The notes under the pieces were generated by a model. That model had not been told where the DNA came from and searched no databases. It worked only from the letters and a program-made list of their open reading frames with translations. This document shows, piece after piece, positions 1-7,748 of a stretch of 41,995 nucleotides of DNA (its first letter is position 1; the number at the start of each line of letters is the position of its first letter). The translations under genes and the position numbers were made by a program. The stretch comes from JAAYYM01 sp964638005 (GTDB taxonomy: Bacteria; Bacillota; Clostridia; Lachnospirales; Lachnospiraceae), in the NCBI GenBank assembly GCA_964638005.1, contig CAZWXS010000018.1, positions 1-41,995 of the forward strand. Direction: 5' to 3'.

Positions 1-22
1 CTTTTTTTATATATAGGTATTG

Positions 23-54
23 TTTTAGTAAAATTTCCACTTACTTTACTAAAA
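23..54. repeat. AT-rich inverted repeat upstream of the radical SAM operon
   Basis: TTTTAGTAAA (23-32) is followed 12 bases later by its exact reverse complement TTTACTAAAA (45-54). It could be an operator or the remains of a terminator of a gene left of the window. No T-tract follows the right arm, so termination is not favoured. The function is unknown. Confidence 0.5.
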
Positions 55-90
55 TATACAAAGAAATCATCGGATTATAGATGAAAAACA

Positions 91-241
91 CATCCGGAAA
101 TTGTAGAAAATGTGGAAAAAGAATACGTTATATTGACTTAAAGTTCTGCGTTCACTAAGATATCAATATAACGATTTACAAACGCATATGGCGGGAGTGT
201 CAAAGCCTGACTGCATAGAAATGAAACCATATCAACTGTGA
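91..241 (+). pseudogene. Degenerate 5' part of the first radical SAM/SPASM gene
   Basis: Conceptual translation in shifting frames resembles the equivalent part of the two downstream paralogues. Frame 91-138 reads HPEIVENVEKEYVILT, comparable with HREILRQWMEWGVV and HRILERMIQEKFV. Frame 137-223 carries on to DCIEM. Frame 228-242, if one T is added, reads NHINCDLHCKHCY, restoring a CX3CX2C motif. The spacing from the His to the first motif Cys (about 50 residues) matches the paralogues (47 and 49). Stops at 139-141, 222-224 and 239-241 interrupt the reading. Real decay and sequence error are both possible. Confidence 0.5.
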
Positions 242-1261
242 TTGCATTGCAAACACTGCTACATGAAAGCAACTCGTCAGAGAAAGGAATTCTCGACAAC
301 AGATATGATTTCAATGCTGAAAAAGATGGCATCAGCAGGCGTGGCAACGTTGTCTTTGACAGGAGGAGAGCCGCTGACCAGAGGTGATTTGCCGGAGATT
401 CTGCAGGAGATCAGGACACTCTCACTTGGCGTATGTGATATCTATACCAATGGGGTATTACTGGATCAACATTTTCTTTCGCTTTTGGTGTCACTGGATT
501 TCCATCCGACGCTGCGATTCAGTTTGGATGGAGTAGGATATCATGATCGTTTTCGAGGTATGCAGGGTGCGGAACATAAAGTGTTAAGAGTGATTCGGCT
601 TGCAAAGGAAGCGGGATTCGATGTTACGGTAGTAACTGCTGTTGTCCCTGAGAACATTTCATTGATTCATAAGACCTATGACCGGATGAAGGATATGGGC
701 GTCACAGCTTGGGGCATTGCACGGCCGCAGGGGATGGGAAATGCAAAAGACCTGGCTTCGCGGGTGTCGACCGAGCAGATGGCAGAACTCTGCTTACAGC
801 TACTGAAAAGATGGACGGAGGATGGGTATCCATTTATGATTGGTCTGGAAGCATTTTATTCCGGAGCAGGAAAAAATGGAGATGCTTATGTAAAGAAGCC
901 GTTTTCGCTGAATGATTATGCATGTGGAGGATGCCGTCAGTATCCTTATCTGAATGATGCTGGAGTACTTTTACCATGCCCCAGTTATTCAGACACGGAT
1001 TATGAAGAGAGACTGCTTTCATTGCGTGACCATACATTGGAGGAATTGTTACAGCAGACTTTATTCAGACAGATGTCAGATATTAAAAAGAGAGATATGA
1101 AAGAATGCTTAGACTGTGAACATCTGGAGGACTGCAGAACCGGCTGCAGAGCAAGTTCCTATCATATGGGAAATGGATTGTATGGACGGGATGAGCAGTT
1201 ATGTGAGATTTATGAACACCAGTATCGTGCAAGATTTGAAAACAGGGAGGGCATGCTATGA
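242..1261 (+). CDS. Radical SAM/SPASM protein, 5'-disrupted (first paralogue)
   Basis: The open frame begins at a TTG inside the radical SAM motif: only HCKHCYM remains, so the first cysteine of CX3CX2C is missing from the frame. The rest is a normal radical SAM core (TGGEPLTR SAM-binding loop near residue 40) followed by a SPASM-type auxiliary cluster region rich in cysteines (CGGC, LPCPSY, CLDCEHLEDCRTGC, QLCEIY). Paralogues next to it are 464 residues; this frame is 339. The stop overlaps the next start as ATGA. Family members reductively cleave SAM to make a radical that modifies peptides. As read, this copy could not bind a standard [4Fe-4S] cluster, so it is either a pseudogene or affected by base errors near 137-242. 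Confidence 0.8.
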   Translation: MHCKHCYMKATRQRKEFSTTDMISMLKKMASAGVATLSLTGGEPLTRGDLPEILQEIRTLSLGVCDIYTNGVLLDQHFLSLLVSLDFHPTLRFSLDGVGYHDRFRGMQGAEHKVLRVIRLAKEAGFDVTVVTAVVPENISLIHKTYDRMKDMGVTAWGIARPQGMGNAKDLASRVSTEQMAELCLQLLKRWTEDGYPFMIGLEAFYSGAGKNGDAYVKKPFSLNDYACGGCRQYPYLNDAGVLLPCPSYSDTDYEERLLSLRDHTLEELLQQTLFRQMSDIKKRDMKECLDCEHLEDCRTGCRASSYHMGNGLYGRDEQLCEIYEHQYRARFENREGML

Positions 1262-2652
1262 GTCGATATGCACTTATTAGCAAAGAGTGGATGTTGCGTG
1301 GATGGACAGATGTTCCCTATGCAATGGTCAGCAGGTTCAGACCATTGCTGCATCTTTTAAGCGAAGAGGAGTTCTATGTAATTTCCTCATGTGATGGAAA
1401 TTCGGATTTTGATGGACTGGCATTTACGCCCAAGCATCACAGAATACTGGAACGTATGATACAAGAGAAGTTTGTTATGCAGTGTGAACAGGGCGCTGTA
1501 CTTGAAGAACTGCAGAAATACCATAGAGCAGCCAATAGAAGAGTGACCAGTATCTTGTGTTCCATTACGGGAAAATGTAATTATAACTGCAGGCATTGCT
1601 ATATGATTGCCCCATCCGGAAAGATACCACAAATGAGCCACGAGCAGTTGTGGAAGATGATTGATGAACTGGCAGCAGCCAATGTCTGTGAGATTGCTGT
1701 AACAGGCGGAGAGCCTTTATTGAGAGAAGATTTTCTTGAAATGCTTTCCTACCTGTATGAGAAAGGAATCTGTCTATCAGCAATATTTACAAATGCTTCA
1801 AAGATTGACATTACTTTATTGAAAACGTTGGAAAGGTATCATATGAAACCCGTATTTAGGATCAGTTTTGATGGATATGGAACACATGACTATATGCGGG
1901 GCATGGAGGGAGCACAGCAGATGACAATAGATGGAATACGTCTGCTGAAACAACATGGTTATCCGGTGATCATTATCAGCTCCGTCGATCAAGAAGTGTT
2001 AAAGACGATGGATGCCACTTTTGATTGCCTGCGGGATATGGAGATTGATCATTGGTGGATCGGAGCACCGATTGAAGTGGGTAACTGGAAAGAGACGACA
2101 AGTGCTGTTGATATCAGGGCATTTGCAGATGCTCTGGAACATATCCTGATACGTTGGGAAGCCGAAGGACGTCCATTCGAGATGAAACTGTGGATGTTTG
2201 GCAGATATCTAACCCCGGATCAGGGAAGGTTTCGATTGAAGACGGATATGAGTATTACAGGAGAATCCTACAACTGTGAAGCATGTCACTTATTTCCGTG
2301 CATTGATCCATATGGACATCTGGTGCCTTGCGCAAGTTACCTAGCAACTGTCGTCGCTGACAGAATGCCGGATATATTCAGCATAGGTCTTGCGGCAGCG
2401 CTGGAGGATAGTGAGTTTAGACATCTGTCCGATCTGCGCAAAAGAGAAGTTCTGGAACACAATCCGTCTTGTGCATTTTGCTCTTATTTTCATGAGTGCG
2501 GCAGTGGATGCAGAAGTGCCGCCCTGAGCGAAAGTGGGGACTATATGATGCGTAATAAAAGTACATGTATGGCATTTCATGGCGGATATATGAAACGCTT
2601 TGATGAGCTGTCTGAAAAACTGGAACAAAAGTGGAGGAAAGAACATGAGTGA
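1258..2652 (+). CDS. Radical SAM/SPASM peptide-modifying enzyme (second paralogue)
   Basis: A complete 464-residue protein. The N-terminal about 100 residues hold a W-x-LRGW element and a segment like SSCDGNSDFDGLAFTPKHHRIL that resembles a PqqD-like winged-helix peptide-recognition element. The radical SAM motif CNYNCRHC has cysteines at about 107, 111 and 114, with the GGEP SAM-binding loop about 40 residues later. A C-terminal SPASM region (CEACHLFPC, VPCASY, CAFCSYFHECGSGC, STC) should hold one or two auxiliary [4Fe-4S] clusters. The family makes radical crosslinks, epimerisations or other changes in ribosomal peptides, or activates anaerobic sulfatases; the substrate here is unknown. Its start overlaps the previous stop by 4 bases, and its end overlaps the next gene by 8, indicating translational coupling. 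Confidence 0.9.
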   Translation: MSRYALISKEWMLRGWTDVPYAMVSRFRPLLHLLSEEEFYVISSCDGNSDFDGLAFTPKHHRILERMIQEKFVMQCEQGAVLEELQKYHRAANRRVTSILCSITGKCNYNCRHCYMIAPSGKIPQMSHEQLWKMIDELAAANVCEIAVTGGEPLLREDFLEMLSYLYEKGICLSAIFTNASKIDITLLKTLERYHMKPVFRISFDGYGTHDYMRGMEGAQQMTIDGIRLLKQHGYPVIIISSVDQEVLKTMDATFDCLRDMEIDHWWIGAPIEVGNWKETTSAVDIRAFADALEHILIRWEAEGRPFEMKLWMFGRYLTPDQGRFRLKTDMSITGESYNCEACHLFPCIDPYGHLVPCASYLATVVADRMPDIFSIGLAAALEDSEFRHLSDLRKREVLEHNPSCAFCSYFHECGSGCRSAALSESGDYMMRNKSTCMAFHGGYMKRFDELSEKLEQKWRKEHE

Positions 2653-4039
2653 ATTGTATGCAAGAATCAATCATAACTGGGTACTGAGAGGTTGGAGTGA
2701 CCGTCCCCGTGTGCTGATGAACAAGAAAGCCTCCTATTCTATAGCTCTGACCGGAGATTATCAGTATGTGGCCGATGCCTGTAATGGGTTATGCGACTTT
2801 CATTCCATGGCATTTCTGCCGGTTCACAGAGAAATCCTCAGACAGTGGATGGAATGGGGCGTTGTGGATCCATGTATAAAAGGCCAAGGGGATCTGACAG
2901 AATGGCAGCAGTACAGATATGTTGATATCCCGCATATTATAGAGGTTCATTGGGCCATTACCGGGAAATGTAATATGAAATGTGGTCATTGTTTTATGGA
3001 GGCACCCTCCGGGAAGTATGGAGAGATGCCTTATGAAGACATAGATCACTTTTCGGATCAGTTCCTGGCAGCAAATGTAGTGCGGATTTCACTGACGGGA
3101 GGAGAACCTCTGCATCACCCGGAATTTCCGAGGATTCTCCGTATGCTTTCTCAAAAGGGTTTTTGTATCAACCAGATTGTAACCAATGCGTCGCTGATCA
3201 CAGAGGATCTGCTGGATTTACTGGATGAGTGCGGACAGAAGCCGGATTTTCAGATCAGTTATGACGGGGTAGGAACACATGACCAGATGCGTGGAACAAA
3301 AAATATGGAATCGGTTGTCTTAGACGCACTTCGTTTATTGTGCACCAAAGGCTATACGGTGGCTGTATGTACGATATTCAGTAAACAGAATATCCATACG
3401 GCGATAGAAACCTATCGTCTGACGTGCGAACTGGGCGTTTCTGTATGGTTGATCAGCCGGGCACAAAAGATGGGCAGCTGGAAAGGCGGAAGTCAGGAAT
3501 TATCCATCAAGGAAATGGGTGAACTTTGTTTGAAAATTTTTGAACAATGGTTAATAGACGGCAGACCGATTCCTATGGGATTGGAAAAATTTTATAATGC
3601 CCAGCCTCAAATACCGGTTGAGGGTGCGAGAAAGAAAGTAAAGGGATTTACGAAGGACAGCAAAGAATGTGAGACCCCACTTTGGCGGGCGTTTGTTCTG
3701 CCGAACGGAACCTTATTGCCATGTACCGGATACACAGGCAGTATCATAGAAGAGAAAATGCCGAACCTGTATCAGATGAATTTTCATGACATTTGGACGC
3801 AATCAGAACTTCGCCGTTTTAATGAAGAGACAAAGCAGAAGCGAATAGAAGCAAATGAGCAATGCTGCAATTGTAAATACTTAGGTGAATGTGGTGCGGG
3901 TTGCAGATCATATGCCTATACGGAAAATGCGGACATTATGAAAAATGATCCAATTGCCTGTGAAGTCTGTCGAGGAAGGTGGGAACAACGGTTTATGGAT
4001 GCAGAACGCACTTTTTTGGAGGAACATCATGATCAATAA
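2645..4039 (+). CDS. Radical SAM/SPASM peptide-modifying enzyme (third paralogue)
   Basis: Start chosen at ATG 2645 because GGAGG lies just upstream (gtggaggaaagaac). At 464 residues it has the same length as the second paralogue and the same plan. An N-terminal W-x-LRGW element and CNGLCDFHSMAFLPVHREIL come first. The radical SAM motif CNMKCGHC is at about residues 109-116, with GGEPL next, then a SPASM region (LPCTGY, CCNCKYLGECGAGC, ACEVC). The paralogues differ throughout, so they likely act on different residues or at different steps rather than being a recent duplication. The gene overlaps the YcaO start by 11 bases. Confidence 0.9.
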   Translation: MSELYARINHNWVLRGWSDRPRVLMNKKASYSIALTGDYQYVADACNGLCDFHSMAFLPVHREILRQWMEWGVVDPCIKGQGDLTEWQQYRYVDIPHIIEVHWAITGKCNMKCGHCFMEAPSGKYGEMPYEDIDHFSDQFLAANVVRISLTGGEPLHHPEFPRILRMLSQKGFCINQIVTNASLITEDLLDLLDECGQKPDFQISYDGVGTHDQMRGTKNMESVVLDALRLLCTKGYTVAVCTIFSKQNIHTAIETYRLTCELGVSVWLISRAQKMGSWKGGSQELSIKEMGELCLKIFEQWLIDGRPIPMGLEKFYNAQPQIPVEGARKKVKGFTKDSKECETPLWRAFVLPNGTLLPCTGYTGSIIEEKMPNLYQMNFHDIWTQSELRRFNEETKQKRIEANEQCCNCKYLGECGAGCRSYAYTENADIMKNDPIACEVCRGRWEQRFMDAERTFLEEHHDQ

Positions 4040-5876
4040 GCCTGAACGTATCAAACACTACAAATCCGTAGATCCAATGGTCTCTATTCAGAAGGTCAGA
4101 GAAATACTGACGCGTAACCATATTTTCCTGATTGAGGATCATATTCATCACCAGGAATCAGATGTGGCCTGCTGCAGAATACGACTTGGAGACCCGGAAT
4201 TCATGAAATTGGATATTGGCACGAACGGAAAGGGAATCACTCCACGTTTTGCTTTGGCAAGTGCTTATGGAGAGTTTATGGAACGCTTACAGAACGGTGT
4301 GCTCTTTCCACTCAGACAGATGAAGTTTGCAACCTCTGCATACCGTTTTATGAGGGCAGATGATGACGCAATACCGGAGTTGTCCTTTTGGTATGCGCCG
4401 GATGAAGAATATCATGATATCGGCTTTCTGACAGAAAAATGTGGAGAAGTGCTGGCGTCTGCATTCGGTACGACTGAGGAAGAGACTATAGCATTATTGC
4501 AAGATGCTTATTCAGAACAGAAGATTGGGTGTGTTCCGTTTTATGATTGTGAGAGTGGCAAGTCTATTCTGTTACCGGAAAAAATCATATGGAATATGTG
4601 CGGCACCAATGGGATGAGTGCAGGAAATACTCCTTTGGAGGCATTGCTACAGGGGATCTCGGAAATTTTTGAACGATATGCGATTCGAAGGATTTATATA
4701 GACCGTCTGACACCGCCGGTGATCCCACTGGAACTGTTTGATGATACTGAGGTTGGCATCCGACTCAGGAAACTACAGGCGCAGGGAATGAAGGTGGAAA
4801 TCAGGGATTGTTCGCTTGGTCTCAGCCTTCCGGTCATTGGTCTGATTCTTGGAAAGAAAGATGGAAGAACTGCTTTTCATCTTGGTGCAGATCCCTCACC
4901 AATTACGGCATTGGAACGCTGCCTGACGGAGCTGTACCAGGGAGACCATGCTTCAAATGAACAGCGATACTTCCGTCTTGAAACATCCGACCGTAAAGAG
5001 TCTGTTTTTTGGCTGCATCAGATGGCGTTGCAGATCGAATCAGGCTTTGCATGCTGGCCTGATTCGGTATGGAGTACAAAATCATCCTATACATTTGACG
5101 GTTTTGCCCATCCGGTATCTATCAGTGATCAAGAGGATTTTTACTATTTTATGCACCTGATCAGGCGAAATCATTTTCATATCTATATACGTGATGTGGG
5201 ATATCTGGGATTTCCGGCTTATCAAGTGTATATTCCGGGCATGTCTGAAACAGACTTTTTCTATGACGAGGGCAGAGAGTTCGTATGCTGGATGCACCTT
5301 GTGCGGGAACAGACGACTTTATTGAGACTGCCAGAGGCAAGACCGGAGGAACTATCTGCTCTTGCACGGGCACTCATAGAAGTTGAGAAGGCGCATATGG
5401 CGATTCCGCTCAATCTGAAGCGGTGGTTTCCGTCTAATATTGACCATAAACTACAGCAGATCGATGAAGACAAGTTTTGTGCATTGCTTTATGGATGTAC
5501 CGGCTTTTATGCCGAAGCAGTGCAATGCATGCAGCGGTACATAGAAAAAGAAAGTGCGCAGAGTGAACCGCTTCGATTCTTGAAAGCATTAGTGGCATAC
5601 TGGGATCTGTGCAAAGAGGGTGAGAATAAACTGGGTAATCTCTATCATGAATATGGTGAAAGCCTGATGGAGCGTGTGCTGAGTTATCGAGATCCTCATA
5701 TAGTATTTAGCCCCGAGGAGTGGCCTGTATGTTTTCATTGTGAGGAGTGTATGGCAGCAAATGATTGCCGTTATTGTGATATTCTGAAACTTGTTCAGAA
5801 TTTACAGGAGCAATACAGAGAGAACCTTCCGAACCAAGAGAATGTCAAGATATTACTGGAGGGCTGTTATGACTAG
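4029..5876 (+). CDS. YcaO-family ATP-dependent enzyme (E. coli YcaO-like)
   Basis: Start at ATG 4029 with TTGGAGG upstream; 615 residues. YcaO enzymes use ATP to activate peptide amides, forming azolines, thioamides or amidines. Visible YcaO ATP/Mg sites are TNGKGITPRFALASAYGEFMER near 63-86 and NGMSAGNTPLEALLQG followed by SEIFERYA near 192-218. The sequence resembles E. coli YcaO (586 residues, linked to ribosomal protein S12 methylthiolation) more than TOMM cyclodehydratases, as judged from remembered motifs. Unusual here is a C-terminal cysteine cluster CFHCEECMAANDCRYC at about 568-583. Position between radical SAM and methyltransferase genes suggests a peptide-tailoring role. No E1-like or F-protein partner is adjacent. 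Confidence 0.9.
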   Translation: MINKPERIKHYKSVDPMVSIQKVREILTRNHIFLIEDHIHHQESDVACCRIRLGDPEFMKLDIGTNGKGITPRFALASAYGEFMERLQNGVLFPLRQMKFATSAYRFMRADDDAIPELSFWYAPDEEYHDIGFLTEKCGEVLASAFGTTEEETIALLQDAYSEQKIGCVPFYDCESGKSILLPEKIIWNMCGTNGMSAGNTPLEALLQGISEIFERYAIRRIYIDRLTPPVIPLELFDDTEVGIRLRKLQAQGMKVEIRDCSLGLSLPVIGLILGKKDGRTAFHLGADPSPITALERCLTELYQGDHASNEQRYFRLETSDRKESVFWLHQMALQIESGFACWPDSVWSTKSSYTFDGFAHPVSISDQEDFYYFMHLIRRNHFHIYIRDVGYLGFPAYQVYIPGMSETDFFYDEGREFVCWMHLVREQTTLLRLPEARPEELSALARALIEVEKAHMAIPLNLKRWFPSNIDHKLQQIDEDKFCALLYGCTGFYAEAVQCMQRYIEKESAQSEPLRFLKALVAYWDLCKEGENKLGNLYHEYGESLMERVLSYRDPHIVFSPEEWPVCFHCEECMAANDCRYCDILKLVQNLQEQYRENLPNQENVKILLEGCYD

Positions 5877-6420
5877 AACTTTGTTTGTAGGCTGCGGTGA
5901 TGGTACAGAGGTCGAGATTTATCATCAGTCACACAAGGAAGAATTGTTTGGAATCGAACCTGCAGAATCAGAATATGATCGGGCCGTGCAAAGGTGTAAG
6001 GACTATGAGAATATTCATATTTTTCATACAACTTTGCAGAATTATGCCGGTCATAAATCAGCATCGGAACGTTTTCATAAGATCATATTTGTGTTTCCGT
6101 CCCCCTTTTTTCTTTGCACACAAATGGGGTCCGTGGAGATGGCACTTCAAGGGCTGTTGCATAAGGACGGGCAGATACGGATCTATACGGAGATTGATTT
6201 TCAGACATGTGATCAGGTGGATCTGAATGGAATATTGCTTCATTTTTTTATGGATTGCTTAGAACGTAAAGGGTGGAAGAACAGGTGCATACAGCAGGAT
6301 TATGAAGAAGCAGAGGATTTTGTAAAACAGTCTGGGTGTGGTTTGCGGTTATCCGTGAGTGAGAGCAGAAAGCTGACTTGCATTGATATCACAAAATGTG
6401 AAGTTGATGCCAATCAATAG
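5869..6420 (+). CDS. Small class I SAM-dependent methyltransferase-like protein
   Basis: ATG 5869 is preceded by GGAGG and overlaps the YcaO stop by 8 bases; 183 residues. Motif I (LFVGCGDGTE) near residue 4 and the acidic loop GIEPAESEYDRA suggest a Rossmann-type methyltransferase with a minimal N-terminus. No C-terminal substrate domain can be named. It is probably the last gene of the operon and could methylate the modified peptide or act in handling the product; this is inference from context. A non-methylating SAM-binding role is possible. Confidence 0.72.
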   Translation: MTRTLFVGCGDGTEVEIYHQSHKEELFGIEPAESEYDRAVQRCKDYENIHIFHTTLQNYAGHKSASERFHKIIFVFPSPFFLCTQMGSVEMALQGLLHKDGQIRIYTEIDFQTCDQVDLNGILLHFFMDCLERKGWKNRCIQQDYEEAEDFVKQSGCGLRLSVSESRKLTCIDITKCEVDANQ

Positions 6421-6781
6421 AACATAGAAAAGAACATGGATGAGATAATGTTAAATTTAAGGTTCAGAAATGATACATACACACCGATATACATATCACA
6501 TGGATGAATGTGAGCAGCTACGGATAGCGAACTTTTTGGAAAATAAGAGTTTGTTGTCCGTTTTTTAGTATCATGATATTGGAGGGAATGAATTAGTTTT
6601 ATGATTATATGGGTGGTGCAGATGATAAAGAGGATTATTCCAAGATATTAGAACTGCTTGCGGAAAAATAAAAGAGAAGATTCCTAACAGGTTTCTCTAT
6701 TCTTTTGCGAAAAGGTATAGTAAAATAAAGAGGACAAGTTTGAAAGAAGGGTCAAAGGCTTAAGAAAAAGGAGGAACAGTC
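6421..6781. other. 361-bp gap with short ORFs and possible gene remnants
   Basis: No full gene is supported. Three tiny plus-strand ORFs can be read: 6436-6507 (23 residues), 6470-6568 (32 residues, ending ENKSLLSVF) and 6609-6671 (20 residues, MGGADDKEDYSKILELLAEK). None has a good ribosome binding site. The last looks like the C-terminal tail of a lost helical protein. A short 6-bp stem (6673-6678 with 6693-6698) followed by attctttt could be a weak terminator. Confidence 0.45.
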
Positions 6782-7700
6782 ATGGAAAAGATATTTTTGG
6801 GAAAGGATCATCGACTGCGCGGAGGTTGGCAGATTGCAATATGTTTTCTTGCATATTACGTATCGATTTTTCTGATTCAAACCGTATTTGCGGTTATCAT
6901 CCAGGGTCTGGGCATAGAGGTGACTGAAATCGTAAGCATTGTTTTTCAGGTTGTCCTTTATTTTCTGCTTATAGGGATGCTGGTCTTATTGTTTACCAAG
7001 CTCAACGGTTCCTCGATACGTGTACTGGGTTATGATTCTGTCAAAAACAGTCGGCACGAGTTTCTTGTCGGTTCGGCGGCAGCTATCATCAGTATGACAA
7101 TATTAGCGGTCCTTAGTTATATCACCGGAGATTATCATATCGTATCAGTGAAATTCTCGCCTATGATCATAGCTTATCTTGTTTTTTTTACGGGAGTTGG
7201 CTTTTTTTGAGGAGACTTTGAGCCGAGGCTTTTTGCAGCAGACGATATTGATTCGATGGGGTATGGTGGCGGCACTTCTGCTTCCGTCGCTGTTATTTGC
7301 TTTCCTGCATTTGGGAAACGCAAATGTTTCTATTCTTGCGATAATCAATACGGCTCTGGCGGGAATCATTTTTGGTTTGTTTGCAATCCGCTATGATAAT
7401 ATTGCGGCTTCAATCGGGTATCATATTTTCTGGAATTTTTTCCAGGGAAACATTTTTGGGGTGTCAGTCAGCGGAACTGCAGGAACCGCATCGCTGATCC
7501 AGGTTGTGAGAGACAGGGATACAGTGTGGACCGGAGGGACATATGGCTTAGAGGGCGGACTGATATGCAGCATAGTACAGGTGATCATTATCGTATTGCA
7601 GATTCGGTTCATAAAACAACGTCCTGTAAATGCAGAATTTGCTGAGTTAACAAAAAAGGCAGAGCCAAGATTTCCCTTTGATCCGCAAGGGACGGAATAA
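6782..7700 (+). pseudogene. CPBP-family intramembrane protease-like protein, frameshifted at a T7 run
   Basis: Two overlapping frames (6782-7210 and 7179-7700) together make one CPBP (CAAX protease and bacteriocin-processing) membrane protein of about 305 residues. The first frame ends FTGVGFF-stop and the second continues FFEETLSRGFLQQ. Removing one T from the T7 run at about 7202-7208 gives GFFEETLSRGF, the family's EExxxRG motif. Later motifs FAFLHLGN and IGYHIFWNF match the other conserved His/Asn regions. The start has an AAGGAGG site. CPBP proteins include CAAX-prenyl proteases and bacteriocin immunity or processing proteins. The lesion may be real inactivation, slippage or a homopolymer error. 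Confidence 0.85.
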
Positions 7701-7748
7701 GGCGGAATCTGATTTTGGGATTATATTATTTGAAAGAAGGCATCATGT

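Noticed and set aside
239..241. TGA before HCKHCYM read as selenocysteine in the first radical SAM protein
   Set aside because: The TGA aligns with a non-cysteine position (Asn in both paralogues), the first motif Cys would still be missing (CTG at that place), and no SECIS-like hairpin is evident. A frameshift explains it better.
6470..6568. 32-residue ORF as the N-terminal remnant of an IS30-like transposase
   Set aside because: The likeness is limited to a few residues around MDECEQLRIANFLENKS; no inverted repeats or further transposase sequence are present.
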